From Alphaproteobacteria bacterium (GTDB taxonomy: Bacteria > Pseudomonadota > Alphaproteobacteria > Caulobacterales > Maricaulaceae), in NCBI GenBank assembly GCA_016124665.1, contig WGNH01000007.1:39920-103919 (forward strand): a DNA stretch of 64,000 nt. The letters run 5' to 3'. The position numbers and the translations under genes were made by a program. The notes below the pieces were generated by a model, which did no database searches, was not told the DNA's origin, and saw only the letters and a program-made list of their open reading frames with translations. Positions 43,811 through 54,413 of this stretch are shown in pieces. The stretch's first letter is position 1, and the number at the start of each line of letters is the position of its first letter.

Positions 43811-44779
43811 ATGACTGACATCAAAGACACTGTCTCCCGATATGCGGCGCGGTTCAGGAAACCGGAGCGGTCACACAGGGAATTGTCTCCCCATCTGAGG
43901 GAGCTGGAAGCCGAAGCCATCCATATCATGCGGGAGGTTGCCGCAGAGTTTGACCGGCCGGTCATGCTCTATTCGATCGGCAAGGACTCAACCGTCATGC
44001 TTCATCTGGCGATGAAGGCCTTTTTCCCGTCCAGACCGCCCTTTCCCTTTCTCCATATCGACTCGCTCTGGGAATTCAGGGAGATGGGCGTATTCCGGGA
44101 TGAACTCGCCGCCGCGCTGGGCATCGAGATGATTGTCCATGTCAATGAGGAGGGCCGCAGCCGGAATATAAATCCTTTCACCGACGGGTCAGCCTTGCAT
44201 ACCCAGATGATGCGGACCGATGGCCTGTTGCAGGCCCTCAATGCAGGCCGATACGACGCGGCTTTCGGCGGCGGCCGCCGTGACGAGGAAAAATCCCGCG
44301 CCAAGGAACGCATTTTCTCTTTCCGGAATACGAAACACGCTTGGGATCCCCGCAATCAGCGGCCCGAGCTCTGGCATATTTTCAATACCCGCATCCGCGA
44401 GGGCGAATCGATCCGCGTGTTTCCATTGTCCAACTGGACCGAGGTCGATATCTGGCAATACATACTCGAAGAGCAAATTCCCATCGTTCCATTATACCTT
44501 GCGCGCGAACGCCCGGTTGTGATGCGCGATGGCACGCTGATCATGGTCGATGATGACCGCATGCCGATGAAAGAGGGGGAGGTGCCGGAGTTGAGAAAAA
44601 TCCGCTTCCGCACGCTGGGCTGTTATCCCCTGACCGGTGCCGTCGAGAGCGAGGCGGAATCTCTGGAAGATATTGTGCTGGAGATGTTGACAGCGCGGAC
44701 CTCCGAACGCGCCGGCCGGCTCATCGATTTCGATGAAGCCGGATCCATGGAGAAGAAAAAGCGGGAGGGGTATTTCTGA
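43811..44779 (+). CDS. cysD: sulfate adenylyltransferase subunit 2
   Basis: A 322-residue ATP-sulfurylase subunit that with CysN forms adenosine 5'-phosphosulfate from sulfate and ATP. PP-loop motif [20 protein letters not shown] near 57-76, [13 protein letters not shown], and [20 protein letters not shown], all typical of CysD. The last base of its stop is the first base of the cysNC start (TGATG). Placement among sugar-nucleotide genes rather than cysteine genes suggests supply for sulfation. Confidence 0.96.
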   Translation: MTDIKDTVSRYAARFRKPERSHRELSPHLRELEAEAIHIMREVAAEFDRPVMLYSIGKDSTVMLHLAMKAFFPSRPPFPFLHIDSLWEFREMGVFRDELAAALGIEMIVHVNEEGRSRNINPFTDGSALHTQMMRTDGLLQALNAGRYDAAFGGGRRDEEKSRAKERIFSFRNTKHAWDPRNQRPELWHIFNTRIREGESIRVFPLSNWTEVDIWQYILEEQIPIVPLYLARERPVVMRDGTLIMVDDDRMPMKEGEVPELRKIRFRTLGCYPLTGAVESEAESLEDIVLEMLTARTSERAGRLIDFDEAGSMEKKKREGYF

Positions 44780-46677
44780 TGGCGGACGGGGATGTCTCCC
44801 GCGAGGTCCGGGAACGCCTGACGCGTGCGGGTGAAGGCGGTGTCTTGCGCTTCATCACCTGCGGATCTGTCGATGATGGCAAGTCAACCCTGATCGGCCG
44901 CCTCCTCTATGATTCAAAACTGCTCTTCGAGGACCAGATCAAGACGCTGGAACGCGATTCCCGGAAACACGGCACAACCGGAGAAGAAATCGACTTTGCA
45001 CTATTGTTGGATGGCCTCGAAGCCGAACGCGAACAGGGCATCACGATTGATGTCGCCTACCGGTTTTTCAATACCGACAAGCGCAAATTCATCGTCGCCG
45101 ATACGCCAGGGCACGAACAATACACCCGCAATATGGCGACAGGCGCGTCAACCGCCGATCTGGCCATTATCCTGGTGGATGCGCGCAAGGGGGTTCTGAC
45201 CCAGACGCGGCGGCACACCTATATCGCCAACATGATGGGCATTCGCCACGCCGTCGTCGCGGTCAACAAGATGGATCTGGTCGGGAATTCCCGGTCCACT
45301 TTTCACCAGATCGTCTCCGATTATATGAAGGTCGCGGAAGATCTGGGTTTCAAGTCCATAACAGCGATCCCGATTTCCGCCCGCTATGGCGATAATATTT
45401 TCAAGCGCTCGGACTCTCTGAAATGGTATGACGGGCCGACCTTGATGGAGCATCTCGAGCGGGTCGACACGGCTGCCGATGATATTCTGGAATTGCCATT
45501 CCGCTTTCCCGTGCAATGGGTCAACCGGCCAAATCTGGATTTCCGCGGCTTCTCCGGAACCGTCACCGCAGGGCGTCTCGCAAAAGGCGGCCAGATCCGC
45601 GTGGCGCATTCCGGCAAGGAAGCGGCCGTGTCCCGTATTGTCACTGCGGATGGCGATCTCGACGAGGCGGTTGCGGGAGAGGCCGTCACCCTTGTCCTCG
45701 ACCGCGAGATCGACATTGCGCGGGGCGACATGCTGGTCGATCCCAAATCGCCGCCGGAAGTCTCGGACCAGTTCGCGGCCGAAATCCTCTGGATGACGGA
45801 CGAGAAAATGCACCCGGGCCGGTCCTATCTGCTCAAGGCCGGCTGTCAGATCACACCGGCCTCGGTGACGACGCTCAAGCACAAGCTGAATGTCAACACG
45901 TTCGAGAAGGAGCCGGGCAAGTCACTGGATCTGAACGAGATTGGCGTGTGTACGCTTTCGACATCGAAGCTGATTGCGTTCGACCATTATGCAGATCAGC
46001 GCGAGACCGGTTCTTTCATTCTGATTGACCGCTTTACCAATCAGACGGTCGCGGCCGGGATGATCGAATTCTCGCTCCGCCGCGCTAGCAATATTCACAC
46101 CTATGCCATGGATGTGGACAAGAGCCGCCGTGCGGCGCTGAAGGGGCAGAAGCCCGCCATACTCTGGTTCACCGGCCTGTCGGGTGCGGGCAAATCCACG
46201 ATCGCCAATCTGGTGGAACGCAAGCTCGCCGGCAATGGCCGCCACACCTATTCGCTGGATGGAGACAATATCCGCCAGGGGCTCAACCGGGATCTTGGCT
46301 TTACGGACGCGGACCGGGTGGAGAATATCCGCCGCATCGGGGATGTCGCAAAGCTCTTTGTTGATGCTGGCCTCATTGTGACGTGCTCCTTCATCTCGCC
46401 TTTCCGGTCGGAACGGCAAATGGTCCGGGAGCAGGTTGAAGCGGGCGAGTTCATCGAGGTTTTCGTCGATGCGCCGATCGAGCTCTGCATGCAGCGCGAC
46501 CCGAAAGGGCTCTACGCCAAGGCCAGAGCCGGCAAGATCAGGAATTTCACCGGGCTCGACAGCCCTTACGAGCCGCCGGAAGCGCCCGAATTGCACATCC
46601 GGACCGCAGACATGTCGGCGGATGAGGCGGCAGAAAAAGTGATCGACGAACTCGTGAAGCGGGGCTTGCTGGGCTGA
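44779..46677 (+). CDS. cysNC: bifunctional sulfate adenylyltransferase subunit 1 / adenylylsulfate kinase
   Basis: A 632-residue fusion. The CysN part (about 1-440) is an EF-Tu-like GTPase with [19 protein letters not shown] (P-loop, about 29-47), [17 protein letters not shown] and VNKMDL. The CysC part (about 455-632) is an APS kinase with P-loop [20 protein letters not shown] (about 462-481), [15 protein letters not shown] and [13 protein letters not shown]. Together they produce PAPS, the donor for sulfotransferases or for sulfate reduction. Overlaps cysD by one base. Confidence 0.96.
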   Translation: MADGDVSREVRERLTRAGEGGVLRFITCGSVDDGKSTLIGRLLYDSKLLFEDQIKTLERDSRKHGTTGEEIDFALLLDGLEAEREQGITIDVAYRFFNTDKRKFIVADTPGHEQYTRNMATGASTADLAIILVDARKGVLTQTRRHTYIANMMGIRHAVVAVNKMDLVGNSRSTFHQIVSDYMKVAEDLGFKSITAIPISARYGDNIFKRSDSLKWYDGPTLMEHLERVDTAADDILELPFRFPVQWVNRPNLDFRGFSGTVTAGRLAKGGQIRVAHSGKEAAVSRIVTADGDLDEAVAGEAVTLVLDREIDIARGDMLVDPKSPPEVSDQFAAEILWMTDEKMHPGRSYLLKAGCQITPASVTTLKHKLNVNTFEKEPGKSLDLNEIGVCTLSTSKLIAFDHYADQRETGSFILIDRFTNQTVAAGMIEFSLRRASNIHTYAMDVDKSRRAALKGQKPAILWFTGLSGAGKSTIANLVERKLAGNGRHTYSLDGDNIRQGLNRDLGFTDADRVENIRRIGDVAKLFVDAGLIVTCSFISPFRSERQMVREQVEAGEFIEVFVDAPIELCMQRDPKGLYAKARAGKIRNFTGLDSPYEPPEAPELHIRTADMSADEAAEKVIDELVKRGLLG

Positions 46678-46680
46678 TTG

Positions 46681-47478
46681 TCAGCGCGGCGGCACGGCCC
46701 AGGCGATAAAATGGCCATTGCGGTAACCGTCCGCAGCCTTTCCGTAAAGGAAGGGCGAATGGTCCGGCTGTGTCACCGCCCCGCCCGCGCCATTCAGCAC
46801 GGCATGACCAGCCCCGGTATCCCATTCCATGGTGGGGCCAAAGCGGGGATAGATATCGGCAGCCCCTTCCGCGACCCGGCAGAATTTCAGTGAGGAGCCC
46901 GCGGACACCGCCTCGCTTGCCCCGAACGCATCGGCAAAGGCCCTTGTGCGCTCATCGGCATGGGACCGGCTCATAACGGCGACCGCACCACTTTCCGGCG
47001 GTGATTTGCGGGTTTCAATCTGGCTGAGTGTTTCAATGCTCACAGTGCCGCCGGGTTTCAGTGCTCCTGCACGCGCTGTCTCTCCGCCCAGATAGATCCG
47101 TTCCAGGGCGGGGGCATAGACACAGCCCGCCACCGGGACGCCCTGCCTGATCAGCGCGATATTCAGCGTGAATTCGCCATTCCTGGCGATGAATTCCTTG
47201 GTGCCGTCGACCGGGTCAACCAGGAGGAAGACATCATCGATTTCCGGGCGGATACCTGCCGCGAATTCTTCTTCGGCCAGAACGGGGATGCCGGGGCAGC
47301 ATGTTTTCAGAGCGGCAAGAATGACTTTTTCAGCAATCGCGTCAGCATCGGTTACAGGCGACCGGTCGGCTTTCTGTTCGGGCGTGAAGTCTGTCTGGTA
47401 AATGTCCATGACCGGCAGAGCGGCTTGCGAGCAAATACGCCCGAATTCCAGCGCGAGCGTGTCCATTTTATCGGTCAA
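46681..47478 (-). CDS. cysQ: 3'(2'),5'-bisphosphate nucleotidase CysQ
   Basis: About 265 residues of the inositol monophosphatase fold. It removes 3'-phosphate from PAP, the product left by sulfotransferases and PAPS reductase. Motifs: SPVTDADAIAEKVILAAL, PVLAEEEFA, LLVDPVDGTKEFIARNGEFT and EWDTGAGHAVLNGAGG. Start choice: TTG 47478 follows GGAG at six bases; ATG 47466 is the next in-frame start but lacks a ribosome site at normal distance; TTG 47490 is also open. Convergent with cysNC, three bases between stops. Confidence 0.92.
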   Translation of the reverse strand: MTDKMDTLALEFGRICSQAALPVMDIYQTDFTPEQKADRSPVTDADAIAEKVILAALKTCCPGIPVLAEEEFAAGIRPEIDDVFLLVDPVDGTKEFIARNGEFTLNIALIRQGVPVAGCVYAPALERIYLGGETARAGALKPGGTVSIETLSQIETRKSPPESGAVAVMSRSHADERTRAFADAFGASEAVSAGSSLKFCRVAEGAADIYPRFGPTMEWDTGAGHAVLNGAGGAVTQPDHSPFLYGKAADGYRNGHFIAWAVPPR

Positions 47479-47538
47479 GGAAAGCTCCAATCGGAAAGCC
47501 GGGAGAAAGACGTAAGGAAGCCGGCATGCCGGGACAAG

Positions 47539-48210
47539 TTATTTCACCCGTCTCGCAACGTCATCAATAACGTCTTGCAAGTCAGAGTGATATTGCAATG
47601 ATTCCGGTGCGTCTTCGCGCGCCGGAAACGGGGGAGTGTCCGCATCGGCCAGGATCAGGCCGGCCTGTTGAACAAGGCGCGGGTCAAAGGCCTCCCGCGT
47701 GTCCTGTGCTCCCGGCTCCCGGTTCGCGTGCCGCAGCGTCTGGAAATCGGCCACAGTAACCGTTTCCGGATGATGTCCCGCGACGGCCTTGGAAAGGACC
47801 GGCTCCGGATTGACCAGCCAGATCGCGCCGGGACGTTTCTGTGCGATCATGATCCGGGCCAGAAAAGCTCCGATCGCGCTGGCAAGCTGATCCCGCAGCC
47901 CCTTTCCGTAGCGGCTTGCGATGAAAATCGAAATCAGGACCAGCGACCAGAACAGGACCGTCATGACCGGCGGAAAGAAGCGTGTGAAATAACCCAGGAT
48001 AATGGCGGCCATGATGATCTGGCTTCCGAACATCAGGACAGCCATGGCCCGGTCACGCAGGATGACAATGTCCTTGGGTTTGTTTGCGGCGGTTGAGCGT
48101 TCCGCAATTATGATTGGCGACAATCCAGCCGTCTGGAGCGCGGTCCTCAGCGTCTGCAGACCGCCATCCGCATCGTCATAAATAGGGGTAAAGATATACA
48201 CGCTCTTCAT
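47539..48210 (-). CDS. unrecognised membrane protein next to the polysaccharide ABC exporter
   Basis: A 223-residue protein not assigned to a family. It starts MKSVYIFTPIYDDADGGLQT and has a soluble segment (1-50), two hydrophobic helices (about 55-78 and 82-98, with AVLMFGSQIIMAAIILGYF), then a cytoplasmic-type C-terminal part. That part has IWLVNPEPVLSKAVAGHHPE and GLILADADTPPF, whose spacing recalls the N-terminal domain of GT-B glycosyltransferases; this is only a hint. ATG 48210 is chosen because the longer frame (to 48288) has no better start. It lies 121 bp downstream of the Wzt-like ATPase on the same strand and may be part of the exporter operon. Confidence 0.6.
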   Translation of the reverse strand: MKSVYIFTPIYDDADGGLQTLRTALQTAGLSPIIIAERSTAANKPKDIVILRDRAMAVLMFGSQIIMAAIILGYFTRFFPPVMTVLFWSLVLISIFIASRYGKGLRDQLASAIGAFLARIMIAQKRPGAIWLVNPEPVLSKAVAGHHPETVTVADFQTLRHANREPGAQDTREAFDPRLVQQAGLILADADTPPFPAREDAPESLQYHSDLQDVIDDVARRVK

Positions 48211-48331
48211 GGGACAACCCTGTTCCGGGACCAAACTCGGCATGCCTGGGTCAGCACGCCTGTTAGCGGCACCTGTCTGCGCCACCATTCCGGTAACATA
48301 CCCGGAAAAGAAAATCCGGCATCAAATGGCC

Positions 48332-49069
48332 TCAGCTCTCTACAGTGTCGCGGTAGTGCTCGATAACGTCGCGGGCCGGTCCCAGAGCCTTGATGCGCCC
48401 GGCATCAAGCCAGAGGACGCGGTCAGCCATCCGTTCGACAAGTTCAAGATCATGACTGGCAAGGATCAGCGCGCCTGATGCATCAATGAGTTCCTGCATC
48501 CGCTCACGCGCCTTTTTCTGAAAAGCCAAATCACCGGCCCCGATCCACTCGTCGACAATCAAGATGTCCGGACTGAAGGCCGTGGCAATCGCAAAGTTGA
48601 GCCGCATGGCCATGCCGGAGGAATAGGTCCGGACCGGCAATTTGATATAATCCCCCAATTCGGCAAAGTCTGCGATCTGGCTTATGCGTTCCTTCGCCTC
48701 GCGTTTTGACAGGCCGGCAATCATGCCGCGCAGCAATATGTTGCGCTCACCTGTCGCCTCGATCCGCATGCCGTGCGCGATGTCGATAAGCGAGGAAACC
48801 TGGCCGTCAATCCTGACAACCCCTTCTGATGGCGGCAGAAGGCCTGCAATCACTTTCAACAGGGTCGATTTTCCCGAACCATTCCGGCCGATAATCCCCA
48901 GGCGCTGACCCTCTGCCAGCTCGATATCGATATCCGAAAGCGCCTGTACCCAGTGGTGGGAATTGCCGCGCTGTGAAAAAACACCCGCGCCATCGGGGCT
49001 CACCACACCCGCAGCCTTGTCATAGACACGAAACCGGACGCACAGATCTTTGATTTCAACCGAGCTCAT
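48332..49069 (-). CDS. polysaccharide ABC exporter ATP-binding protein (Wzt/KpsT type)
   Basis: A 245-residue ABC ATPase for export of lipid-linked polysaccharide. Walker A GRNGSGKST (61-69), signature TYSSGMAMRLNFAIAT (the YSSGM form is typical of Wzt/KpsT/TagH), Walker B DILIVDEWIGAGD, switch His in LASHDLEL. The C-terminal carbohydrate-binding domain of long Wzt proteins is missing, so it is the KpsT-like short form. ATG 49069 is chosen by homology. It follows the permease gene by four bases. Confidence 0.92.
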   Translation of the reverse strand: MSSVEIKDLCVRFRVYDKAAGVVSPDGAGVFSQRGNSHHWVQALSDIDIELAEGQRLGIIGRNGSGKSTLLKVIAGLLPPSEGVVRIDGQVSSLIDIAHGMRIEATGERNILLRGMIAGLSKREAKERISQIADFAELGDYIKLPVRTYSSGMAMRLNFAIATAFSPDILIVDEWIGAGDLAFQKKARERMQELIDASGALILASHDLELVERMADRVLWLDAGRIKALGPARDVIEHYRDTVES

Positions 49070-49073
49070 TGCG

Positions 49074-49910
49074 CTAATACCAGAAAGCCAGCCGGTTCCG
49101 GAAAACCGAGAAGACCAGGAAAGACACACCGCCCAGACCGGCCGTCATGCCCAGACACACCGCCCAGCTTGTATAGGGAATGCGGTAATCAATGAGCGGT
49201 GCCCGCACGATGTCGATCAGATAGGTGAAGGGATTCCAGACCAGAAAGCCGGCAAGCGATCCGACCTGATCCGCTGTCCAGACAAGCGGGGTCAGGAAAA
49301 ACAAGACCCGCATTGCGGTTTGCACGATTTGTACGATATCTCGGTACCGCAAACAGATAATGCCCAGCAGCATGTGCAGGAAAAACCCGTTCAGAATGAT
49401 AAGCAGCAGGGCCGGCGGGACGGACAGTGCGGCCCATCCCGGAAGATGACCCGTCAGCACCAGAACCACCGCTGCGACCGCGGCACTGTAGGCAAATATG
49501 ATCAAATCCCGGCTGATGCTTTCATAGAAATAGGTCGAGTAGGGCAGCTGCACGCCCTTCACCCATGTTTCCGAATTGATCAGGGAGGTGCAGCCATCGA
49601 TGATAAATGAGTTCAATAGCTGCCAGACAAGAAATCCGACCGTTACATAGGCGGCGAACCAGGCCATCGGTGCCGGATTCAGGGCGCCGAAAATGAAGAT
49701 TTTCGCCAGGATGAAAACGAGATAGGACAGGGTCAGCCAGGCCAGCCCGAAGACGGTCCGGCGATAGCGTTGGCGCAGATCGTCCTGCGCCAGCGAGCTC
49801 CAGAGCTCATACCGCATAAAGCCCTGCGCAACGTCCATTGCCCCGGTCCTGAGCTGGCTCAGCAGCCGGTCACCACCGGACAAGGTCAATTGGGACGGCA
49901 CGATATTCAT
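49074..49910 (-). CDS. polysaccharide ABC exporter permease (Wzm/KpsM type)
   Basis: A 278-residue ABC-2 permease with about six hydrophobic helices, starting with a cytoplasmic amphipathic region (RYELWSSLAQDDLRQRYRRT) then FGLAWLTLSYLVFILAKIFI. VWNPFTYLIDIVRAPLI near the C-terminus is the conserved ABC-2 polysaccharide motif. It works with the ATPase gene four bases downstream to move a surface polysaccharide or its lipid-linked precursor across the inner membrane. Confidence 0.92.
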   Translation of the reverse strand: MNIVPSQLTLSGGDRLLSQLRTGAMDVAQGFMRYELWSSLAQDDLRQRYRRTVFGLAWLTLSYLVFILAKIFIFGALNPAPMAWFAAYVTVGFLVWQLLNSFIIDGCTSLINSETWVKGVQLPYSTYFYESISRDLIIFAYSAAVAAVVLVLTGHLPGWAALSVPPALLLIILNGFFLHMLLGIICLRYRDIVQIVQTAMRVLFFLTPLVWTADQVGSLAGFLVWNPFTYLIDIVRAPLIDYRIPYTSWAVCLGMTAGLGGVSFLVFSVFRNRLAFWY

Positions 49911-50011
49911 TTTCCAAACCCGGTTCCGTCAAAGCAGTAATGATATAAATGGCGGTCCGCCAGCTCTGAATCCTTCACCATGGCCCCGCCGCGCTGTGTC
50001 AGGAATTCCGG

Positions 50012-50893
50012 CTAGGCATCATTTTCTTCCAGAACCCGGCGCAGTGTGGCCAGCGATGCCTGGCCTTCCTCGTCATGATCGAGCGCAAATTGCAGAAAGG
50101 CCCGCAAATATCCCTGCTTGCTGCCGCAATCATAGCTTTTCCCCTCATATTCCAGAGCAAAAAAGTCCTGTTGTTTCATCAGCGTCGCCATCGCGTCGGT
50201 AAGCTGGATTTCACCACCGGCTCCCTTTCCCTGGTTGGCGAGCAGATCAAAAATTTCCGGTTGCAGTATGTAGCGTCCGGTAATCGACAGATTTGACGGT
50301 GCCGTGTCGCGCGGCGGTTTTTCCACCATTCCGGACATGCGCACGGTCCGGCCGTCCTGACTTTCAGGCGCAACAATGCCGTACTGGTCGACCCTCTCCC
50401 AGGGCACGGCCTCGACGGCGATGATGTTTCCGCCTTGCTTTGCGTGGAGGGCGGTCATTTGTGCCAGACAGCTGGGCGCAGCCTTGACGATGACGTCCGG
50501 AAGCAGGATTGCAAAAGGCTCATTGCCGATCACATCCCGTGCGCACCAGACGGCATGCCCCAGACCCAGCGGTGCCTGTTGCCGGACAAAGCTCATGGAT
50601 CCGGCCGGCGGGCGCTCGGCTTCCAGCTCTTTCAGGATGTTGGCCTTGTTCTTTTCGTGGAGCGAAGCTTCCAGCTCATAGGCACGATCGAAATGATCCT
50701 CGATGGCGCCCTTGTTCCGCCCGGTCACAAATACGAAATGCTCGATTCCGGCTTCGAGGGCCTCATTGACCACATATTGAATGGCGGGACGGTCAAAGAC
50801 CGGAAGCATTTCCTTGGGGACGGATTTTGTGGCGGGCAGCACACGTGTGCCCAGACCCGCTACGGGCAGAACGGCTTTCCGGATCTTTGTCAT
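50012..50893 (-). CDS. galU: UTP-glucose-1-phosphate uridylyltransferase
   Basis: A 293-residue nucleotidyltransferase that makes UDP-glucose. N-terminal loop VLPVAGLGTRVLPATKSVPK followed by EMLPVFDRPAIQYVVNEALE, SFVRQQAPLGLGHAVWCAR, and EIQLTDAMATLMKQQ. ATG 50893 gives the homologous start MTKIRKAVLPVAG; a GTG three codons upstream is in frame. It is transcribed toward the ABC permease gene with 101 bp between, and supplies the dehydrogenase Ugd. Confidence 0.95.
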   Translation of the reverse strand: MTKIRKAVLPVAGLGTRVLPATKSVPKEMLPVFDRPAIQYVVNEALEAGIEHFVFVTGRNKGAIEDHFDRAYELEASLHEKNKANILKELEAERPPAGSMSFVRQQAPLGLGHAVWCARDVIGNEPFAILLPDVIVKAAPSCLAQMTALHAKQGGNIIAVEAVPWERVDQYGIVAPESQDGRTVRMSGMVEKPPRDTAPSNLSITGRYILQPEIFDLLANQGKGAGGEIQLTDAMATLMKQQDFFALEYEGKSYDCGSKQGYLRAFLQFALDHDEEGQASLATLRRVLEENDA

Positions 50894-51218
50894 CAATGTC
50901 ACCCGTTTGCGTCTGGAAGGTCAAAATGCGTTGGCGCTCTAATGCCCGCTTGAAACCCTCTAATCAAGCACAGGATATGAAGCGGGCAGAATCGACTCCG
51001 GTCTCCGGACAGGGCGTAACCGGGATGACTTTTCTCAAATCCGCCGGGGCGCTTGCCCGGATTTGCATCCCCTCCGCACATCAAGGCCTGCTCAGGGCCG
51101 GCAAGAGGCCGGGACTGTAGACACGATTTGTAGTGATATGTGATTTACATCCCGGCTTTGAATTCCATAAGCCCCCACGCAATAAAGATGCGCGAACCGC
51201 ATATCACAGGAGCTGGCC
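50894..51218. other. intergenic region between divergent galU and DegT aminotransferase
   Basis: 325 bases. No gene, RNA or clear promoter was recognised; the part near 51120-51200 is richer in A and T and leads to AGGAG seven bases before the DegT start. Confidence 0.4.
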
Positions 51219-52337
51219 ATGATGCCGTTTATCGACCTTGCAACGCAACGCGCACATTTGCAGGACAGGCTCGACGCAATCATCAGCAAGATCATTTCCG
51301 AAGGGCGCTATGTGCTCGGCCCGGAAGTGGGTGAACTCGAGGAGCGTCTTGCGGAGTTTGGCCAGGTGGATCACGCATTGACTTGCGCCAACGGGACCGA
51401 CGCCTTGTCTCTGCCCCTGATGGCGTGGGGGCTGCAGCCGGGTGATGCGGTTTTTGTGCCGAGCTTTACCTTCGCATCCACCGCCGAAGTCGTCCCCCTG
51501 CTCGGAGCCACGCCGGTCTTTGTGGACATTGATCCGGATACCTACTGCATGTGCCCGGACAGTCTTGCAAAAGCGATTGCCTGGACGAATTCGCAGACAG
51601 ACCTCAAACCGCGGGCCGTCATCGCCGTCGACCTCTTTGGCCAGCCCGCCGATTATCCGGCGATCAGCGCAATCTGCGAGGCGGAGGGGTTGAAGCTGAT
51701 CGCCGACAGTGCCCAGGGTTTTGGCTGCACTCTGAACGGGAAACATCCGGCCGCATGGGCGGATATCAGCTCGATCAGTTTCTATCCGGCCAAACCGCTT
51801 GGCTGCTATGGGGATGGCGGTGCCGTAGTCACCCGCGATGCGGACCTGGCAGGGCTGATAAAATCGCTGCGCAATCACGGTGAGGGGGAGGCCCGCTATT
51901 CCTACGAACGGATTGGTTTGAATTCGCGGCTGGACACGCTTCAAGCCGGCATATTGCTGGCGAAGCTTGACCTTTTCGCTGACGAGATCGTCGACCGCAA
52001 CACGGCCGCTCAAGCCTATGCCCGCGGCTTCGGCGATGTTGTAAAGCCACCGAAAGTGATTGATGGCGGCGTGTCTGTCTGGGCGCAATACACGATCCAG
52101 GTGGATGATCGCGAGGCGTTCCGCGCAAAACTCAATGAGGCAGGCGTTCCAACCGCCATCTACTATCCGGTCCCGATCCACATGCAGGAGCCCTATGCCG
52201 GCTTCCCGGTCGTTCCCGGCGGTCTGCCGGTGACAGAGGCCGCCGCCCCCCGCGTCGTCTCCTTGCCGATGGATGGCTATCTCGGGGGTGAGCGTCAGGA
52301 CACCGTTATCCAAGCGGTACGGGCCGCCCTCACATAA
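51219..52337 (+). CDS. DegT/DnrJ/EryC1/StrS-family PLP-dependent sugar aminotransferase
   Basis: A 372-residue aminotransferase that adds an amino group to a keto-sugar nucleotide. Motifs: SEGRYVLGPEVGELEERLAE, CANGTDALSLPLMAW, PSFTFASTAEVVPLLGATPV, DSAQGFGC, and the PLP lysine Lys192 in SFYPAKPLGCYGDGG. The GRYVLGPEV and FYPAKPLG patterns are near WbpE-type enzymes acting on UDP-3-keto sugars, but the substrate is not certain. AGGAG stands seven bases before the first of two ATGs. No dedicated dehydrogenase or acetyltransferase partner lies beside it. Confidence 0.9.
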   Translation: MMPFIDLATQRAHLQDRLDAIISKIISEGRYVLGPEVGELEERLAEFGQVDHALTCANGTDALSLPLMAWGLQPGDAVFVPSFTFASTAEVVPLLGATPVFVDIDPDTYCMCPDSLAKAIAWTNSQTDLKPRAVIAVDLFGQPADYPAISAICEAEGLKLIADSAQGFGCTLNGKHPAAWADISSISFYPAKPLGCYGDGGAVVTRDADLAGLIKSLRNHGEGEARYSYERIGLNSRLDTLQAGILLAKLDLFADEIVDRNTAAQAYARGFGDVVKPPKVIDGGVSVWAQYTIQVDDREAFRAKLNEAGVPTAIYYPVPIHMQEPYAGFPVVPGGLPVTEAAAPRVVSLPMDGYLGGERQDTVIQAVRAALT

Positions 52338-52387
52338 GACGGAAAAGCCGGTCAGGTGCCACAGGGCTCAGGGCAGGTGTCCACCTG

Positions 52388-53356
52388 TCAGGCGCGGCGC
52401 GTGTCCAATTTGCTCTGATTTTCCAGGAACCAGCGATAGGCCGTCTCCAGCCCGTCGCGAAGCGGGATGCTGGGAGCCCAGCCCAGCGCGCGTATGCGGT
52501 CCGCGCTCATCAGCTTGCGCGGCGTGCCGTCGGGCTTCGACGTGTCCCGGACCAACTCGCCATCGAAGCCCACCACGTCCATGACCAGCCGGGCCAGCTC
52601 CTCGATCGTGATGTCTTCGCCGGAACCCACATTCACGTGCCCCGGACCAGAATAGACCTTCATGAGATGGACTAGCGCATCCGCACAGTCATCGGCATGC
52701 AGGAATTCGCGGCGCGGCGTGCCGCTGCCCCAGATTTCCATGTTTTTCGCGCCGGCGAGTTTCGCTTCGTGCGCTTTCCGGATCAGCGCCGGTATGACAT
52801 GTGACGTCTCGAGATTATAATTATCGCCCGGCCCGTAGAGATTGGTGGGCATGGCCGAAATGAAATCGTCACCATGTTGTTTGCGATAAGCTTGGCACAG
52901 CTTGATCCCGGCAATCTTGGCGATGGCATACCATTCATTGGTCGGCTCCAGCGCTCCGTTCAGCAAGGCGTCCTCGACAATCGGTTGATCGGCAAATTTC
53001 GGATAGATGCAGGATGAACCCAGAAACAGCAGCTTCTCCACCCCGGCCATATGGCAGGCATGAATGACATTCGCTGCAATCATCAGATTGTCGTACAGGA
53101 AATCGGCCGGGTAGGTATCGTTAGCGAGTATACCGCCGACTTTCGCAGCGGGAACGAAAACCGCGTCGGGCTTTTCGCGTCCGATCCAGCGCGCCGTTGC
53201 GGACGGGTCGGTCAGATCAACCTCACTGCGTGTCACCTTGAGAAGGACGGCCGGGTTTTCCTTTTCCAGACGGCGCACCAGCGCCGAGCCGACCATGCCG
53301 CGATGCCCGGCGACCCAGATGCGCTTGCCTTCCAGGGAATAGACCGGCTCAGCCAT
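52388..53356 (-). CDS. fcl: GDP-L-fucose synthase
   Basis: A 322-residue epimerase/reductase turning GDP-4-keto-6-deoxymannose into GDP-L-fucose. NADP loop [20 protein letters not shown], then [40 protein letters not shown], and catalytic Tyr/Lys in [22 protein letters not shown] 53356 gives the homologous start and overlaps the gmd stop by eight bases; a longer frame (to 53536) runs inside gmd. Together with gmd it converts GDP-mannose to GDP-fucose. Confidence 0.95.
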   Translation of the reverse strand: MAEPVYSLEGKRIWVAGHRGMVGSALVRRLEKENPAVLLKVTRSEVDLTDPSATARWIGREKPDAVFVPAAKVGGILANDTYPADFLYDNLMIAANVIHACHMAGVEKLLFLGSSCIYPKFADQPIVEDALLNGALEPTNEWYAIAKIAGIKLCQAYRKQHGDDFISAMPTNLYGPGDNYNLETSHVIPALIRKAHEAKLAGAKNMEIWGSGTPRREFLHADDCADALVHLMKVYSGPGHVNVGSGEDITIEELARLVMDVVGFDGELVRDTSKPDGTPRKLMSADRIRALGWAPSIPLRDGLETAYRWFLENQSKLDTRRA

Positions 53357-54413
53357 GGCGATTTCTACGATCCGCTTCCGCGGCCACCATTTTGAGGTCT
53401 TCGGCCACCATTTCCTTGACCAGTTCCGGGAAGGCCGTGGTGTGTGACCAGCCCAGCCTGTCATGGGCCTTTGACGGGTCGCCGATGAGCAGATCAACTT
53501 CGGTCGGCCGGAAATAGCGCGGGTCGATGCCGACAAGCAGGTCCCCGGTCACAGCATCCTTGCCGACTTCATCGACGCCCTTGCCTTCCCATTCGATCGT
53601 CTTGCCGGTTTCCGCAAAGGCCAGTTCGACGAACTCCCGCACGGAATGGGTCTCGCCCGTCGCCAGCACCCAGTCATCGGCCGTATCATGCTGGACGATG
53701 CGCCACATGCCCTCGACATAATCGCGCGCATGCCCCCAGTCCCGCCGTGCATCGAGATTTCCGAGCCAGAGCGTTTTCTGGAATCCCAGCTTGATAGCGG
53801 CAGCGGCTCGCGTGATCTTGCGGGTGACAAAAGTCTCACCCCGCATCGGGCTTTCATGGTTGAACAGAATGCCGTTGGACGCATGCATGCCGTAGGCTTC
53901 GCGGTAATTCACCGTGATCCAGTAGGCGTAGAGCTTGGCCGCCGCATAGGGGCTGCGCGGATAAAAGGGCGTTGTTTCGCTTTGCGGGACTTCCTGGACC
54001 AGACCGTACAATTCAGATGTGGACGCCTGATAGAAGCGGCAGGTTTTTTCAATACCCAGAATACGCACGGCTTCGAGCAATCTCAGCGCACCGACGGCAT
54101 CGGCATTGGCGGTGTATTCGGGCGTTTCAAAGCTCACCTGGACATGGGACTGGGCCGCCAGATTATAGATCTCGTCGGGTTGTGTTTCCTGCACCAGGCG
54201 GATCAGATTGGTGGAATCCGTCATATCCCCATAGTGAAGATGGAAACGCGATTCGCCCTCGTGCGGATCAACATAAAGCGGGTCAATGCGCTGTGTGTTG
54301 AATGAGGACGCGCGGCGTTTGACGCCATGAACCCGGTAACCTTTGCTCAGCAGCAACGCCGCCAGATAGGCTCCATCCTGGCCGGTAACGCCGGTAATCA
54401 GTGCGGTTTTCAT
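53349..54413 (-). CDS. gmd: GDP-mannose 4,6-dehydratase
   Basis: A 354-residue dehydratase making GDP-4-keto-6-deoxymannose. NADP loop [20 protein letters not shown], then [40 protein letters not shown], catalytic Tyr/Lys in [20 protein letters not shown], and [15 protein letters not shown] [18 protein letters not shown]. First gene of the gmd-fcl pair on the minus strand; GDP-mannose would come by way of the phosphomannomutase at 40057. The usual GMP transferase ManC is not in the window. Confidence 0.96.
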   Translation of the reverse strand: MKTALITGVTGQDGAYLAALLLSKGYRVHGVKRRASSFNTQRIDPLYVDPHEGESRFHLHYGDMTDSTNLIRLVQETQPDEIYNLAAQSHVQVSFETPEYTANADAVGALRLLEAVRILGIEKTCRFYQASTSELYGLVQEVPQSETTPFYPRSPYAAAKLYAYWITVNYREAYGMHASNGILFNHESPMRGETFVTRKITRAAAAIKLGFQKTLWLGNLDARRDWGHARDYVEGMWRIVQHDTADDWVLATGETHSVREFVELAFAETGKTIEWEGKGVDEVGKDAVTGDLLVGIDPRYFRPTEVDLLIGDPSKAHDRLGWSHTTAFPELVKEMVAEDLKMVAAEADRRNRHG

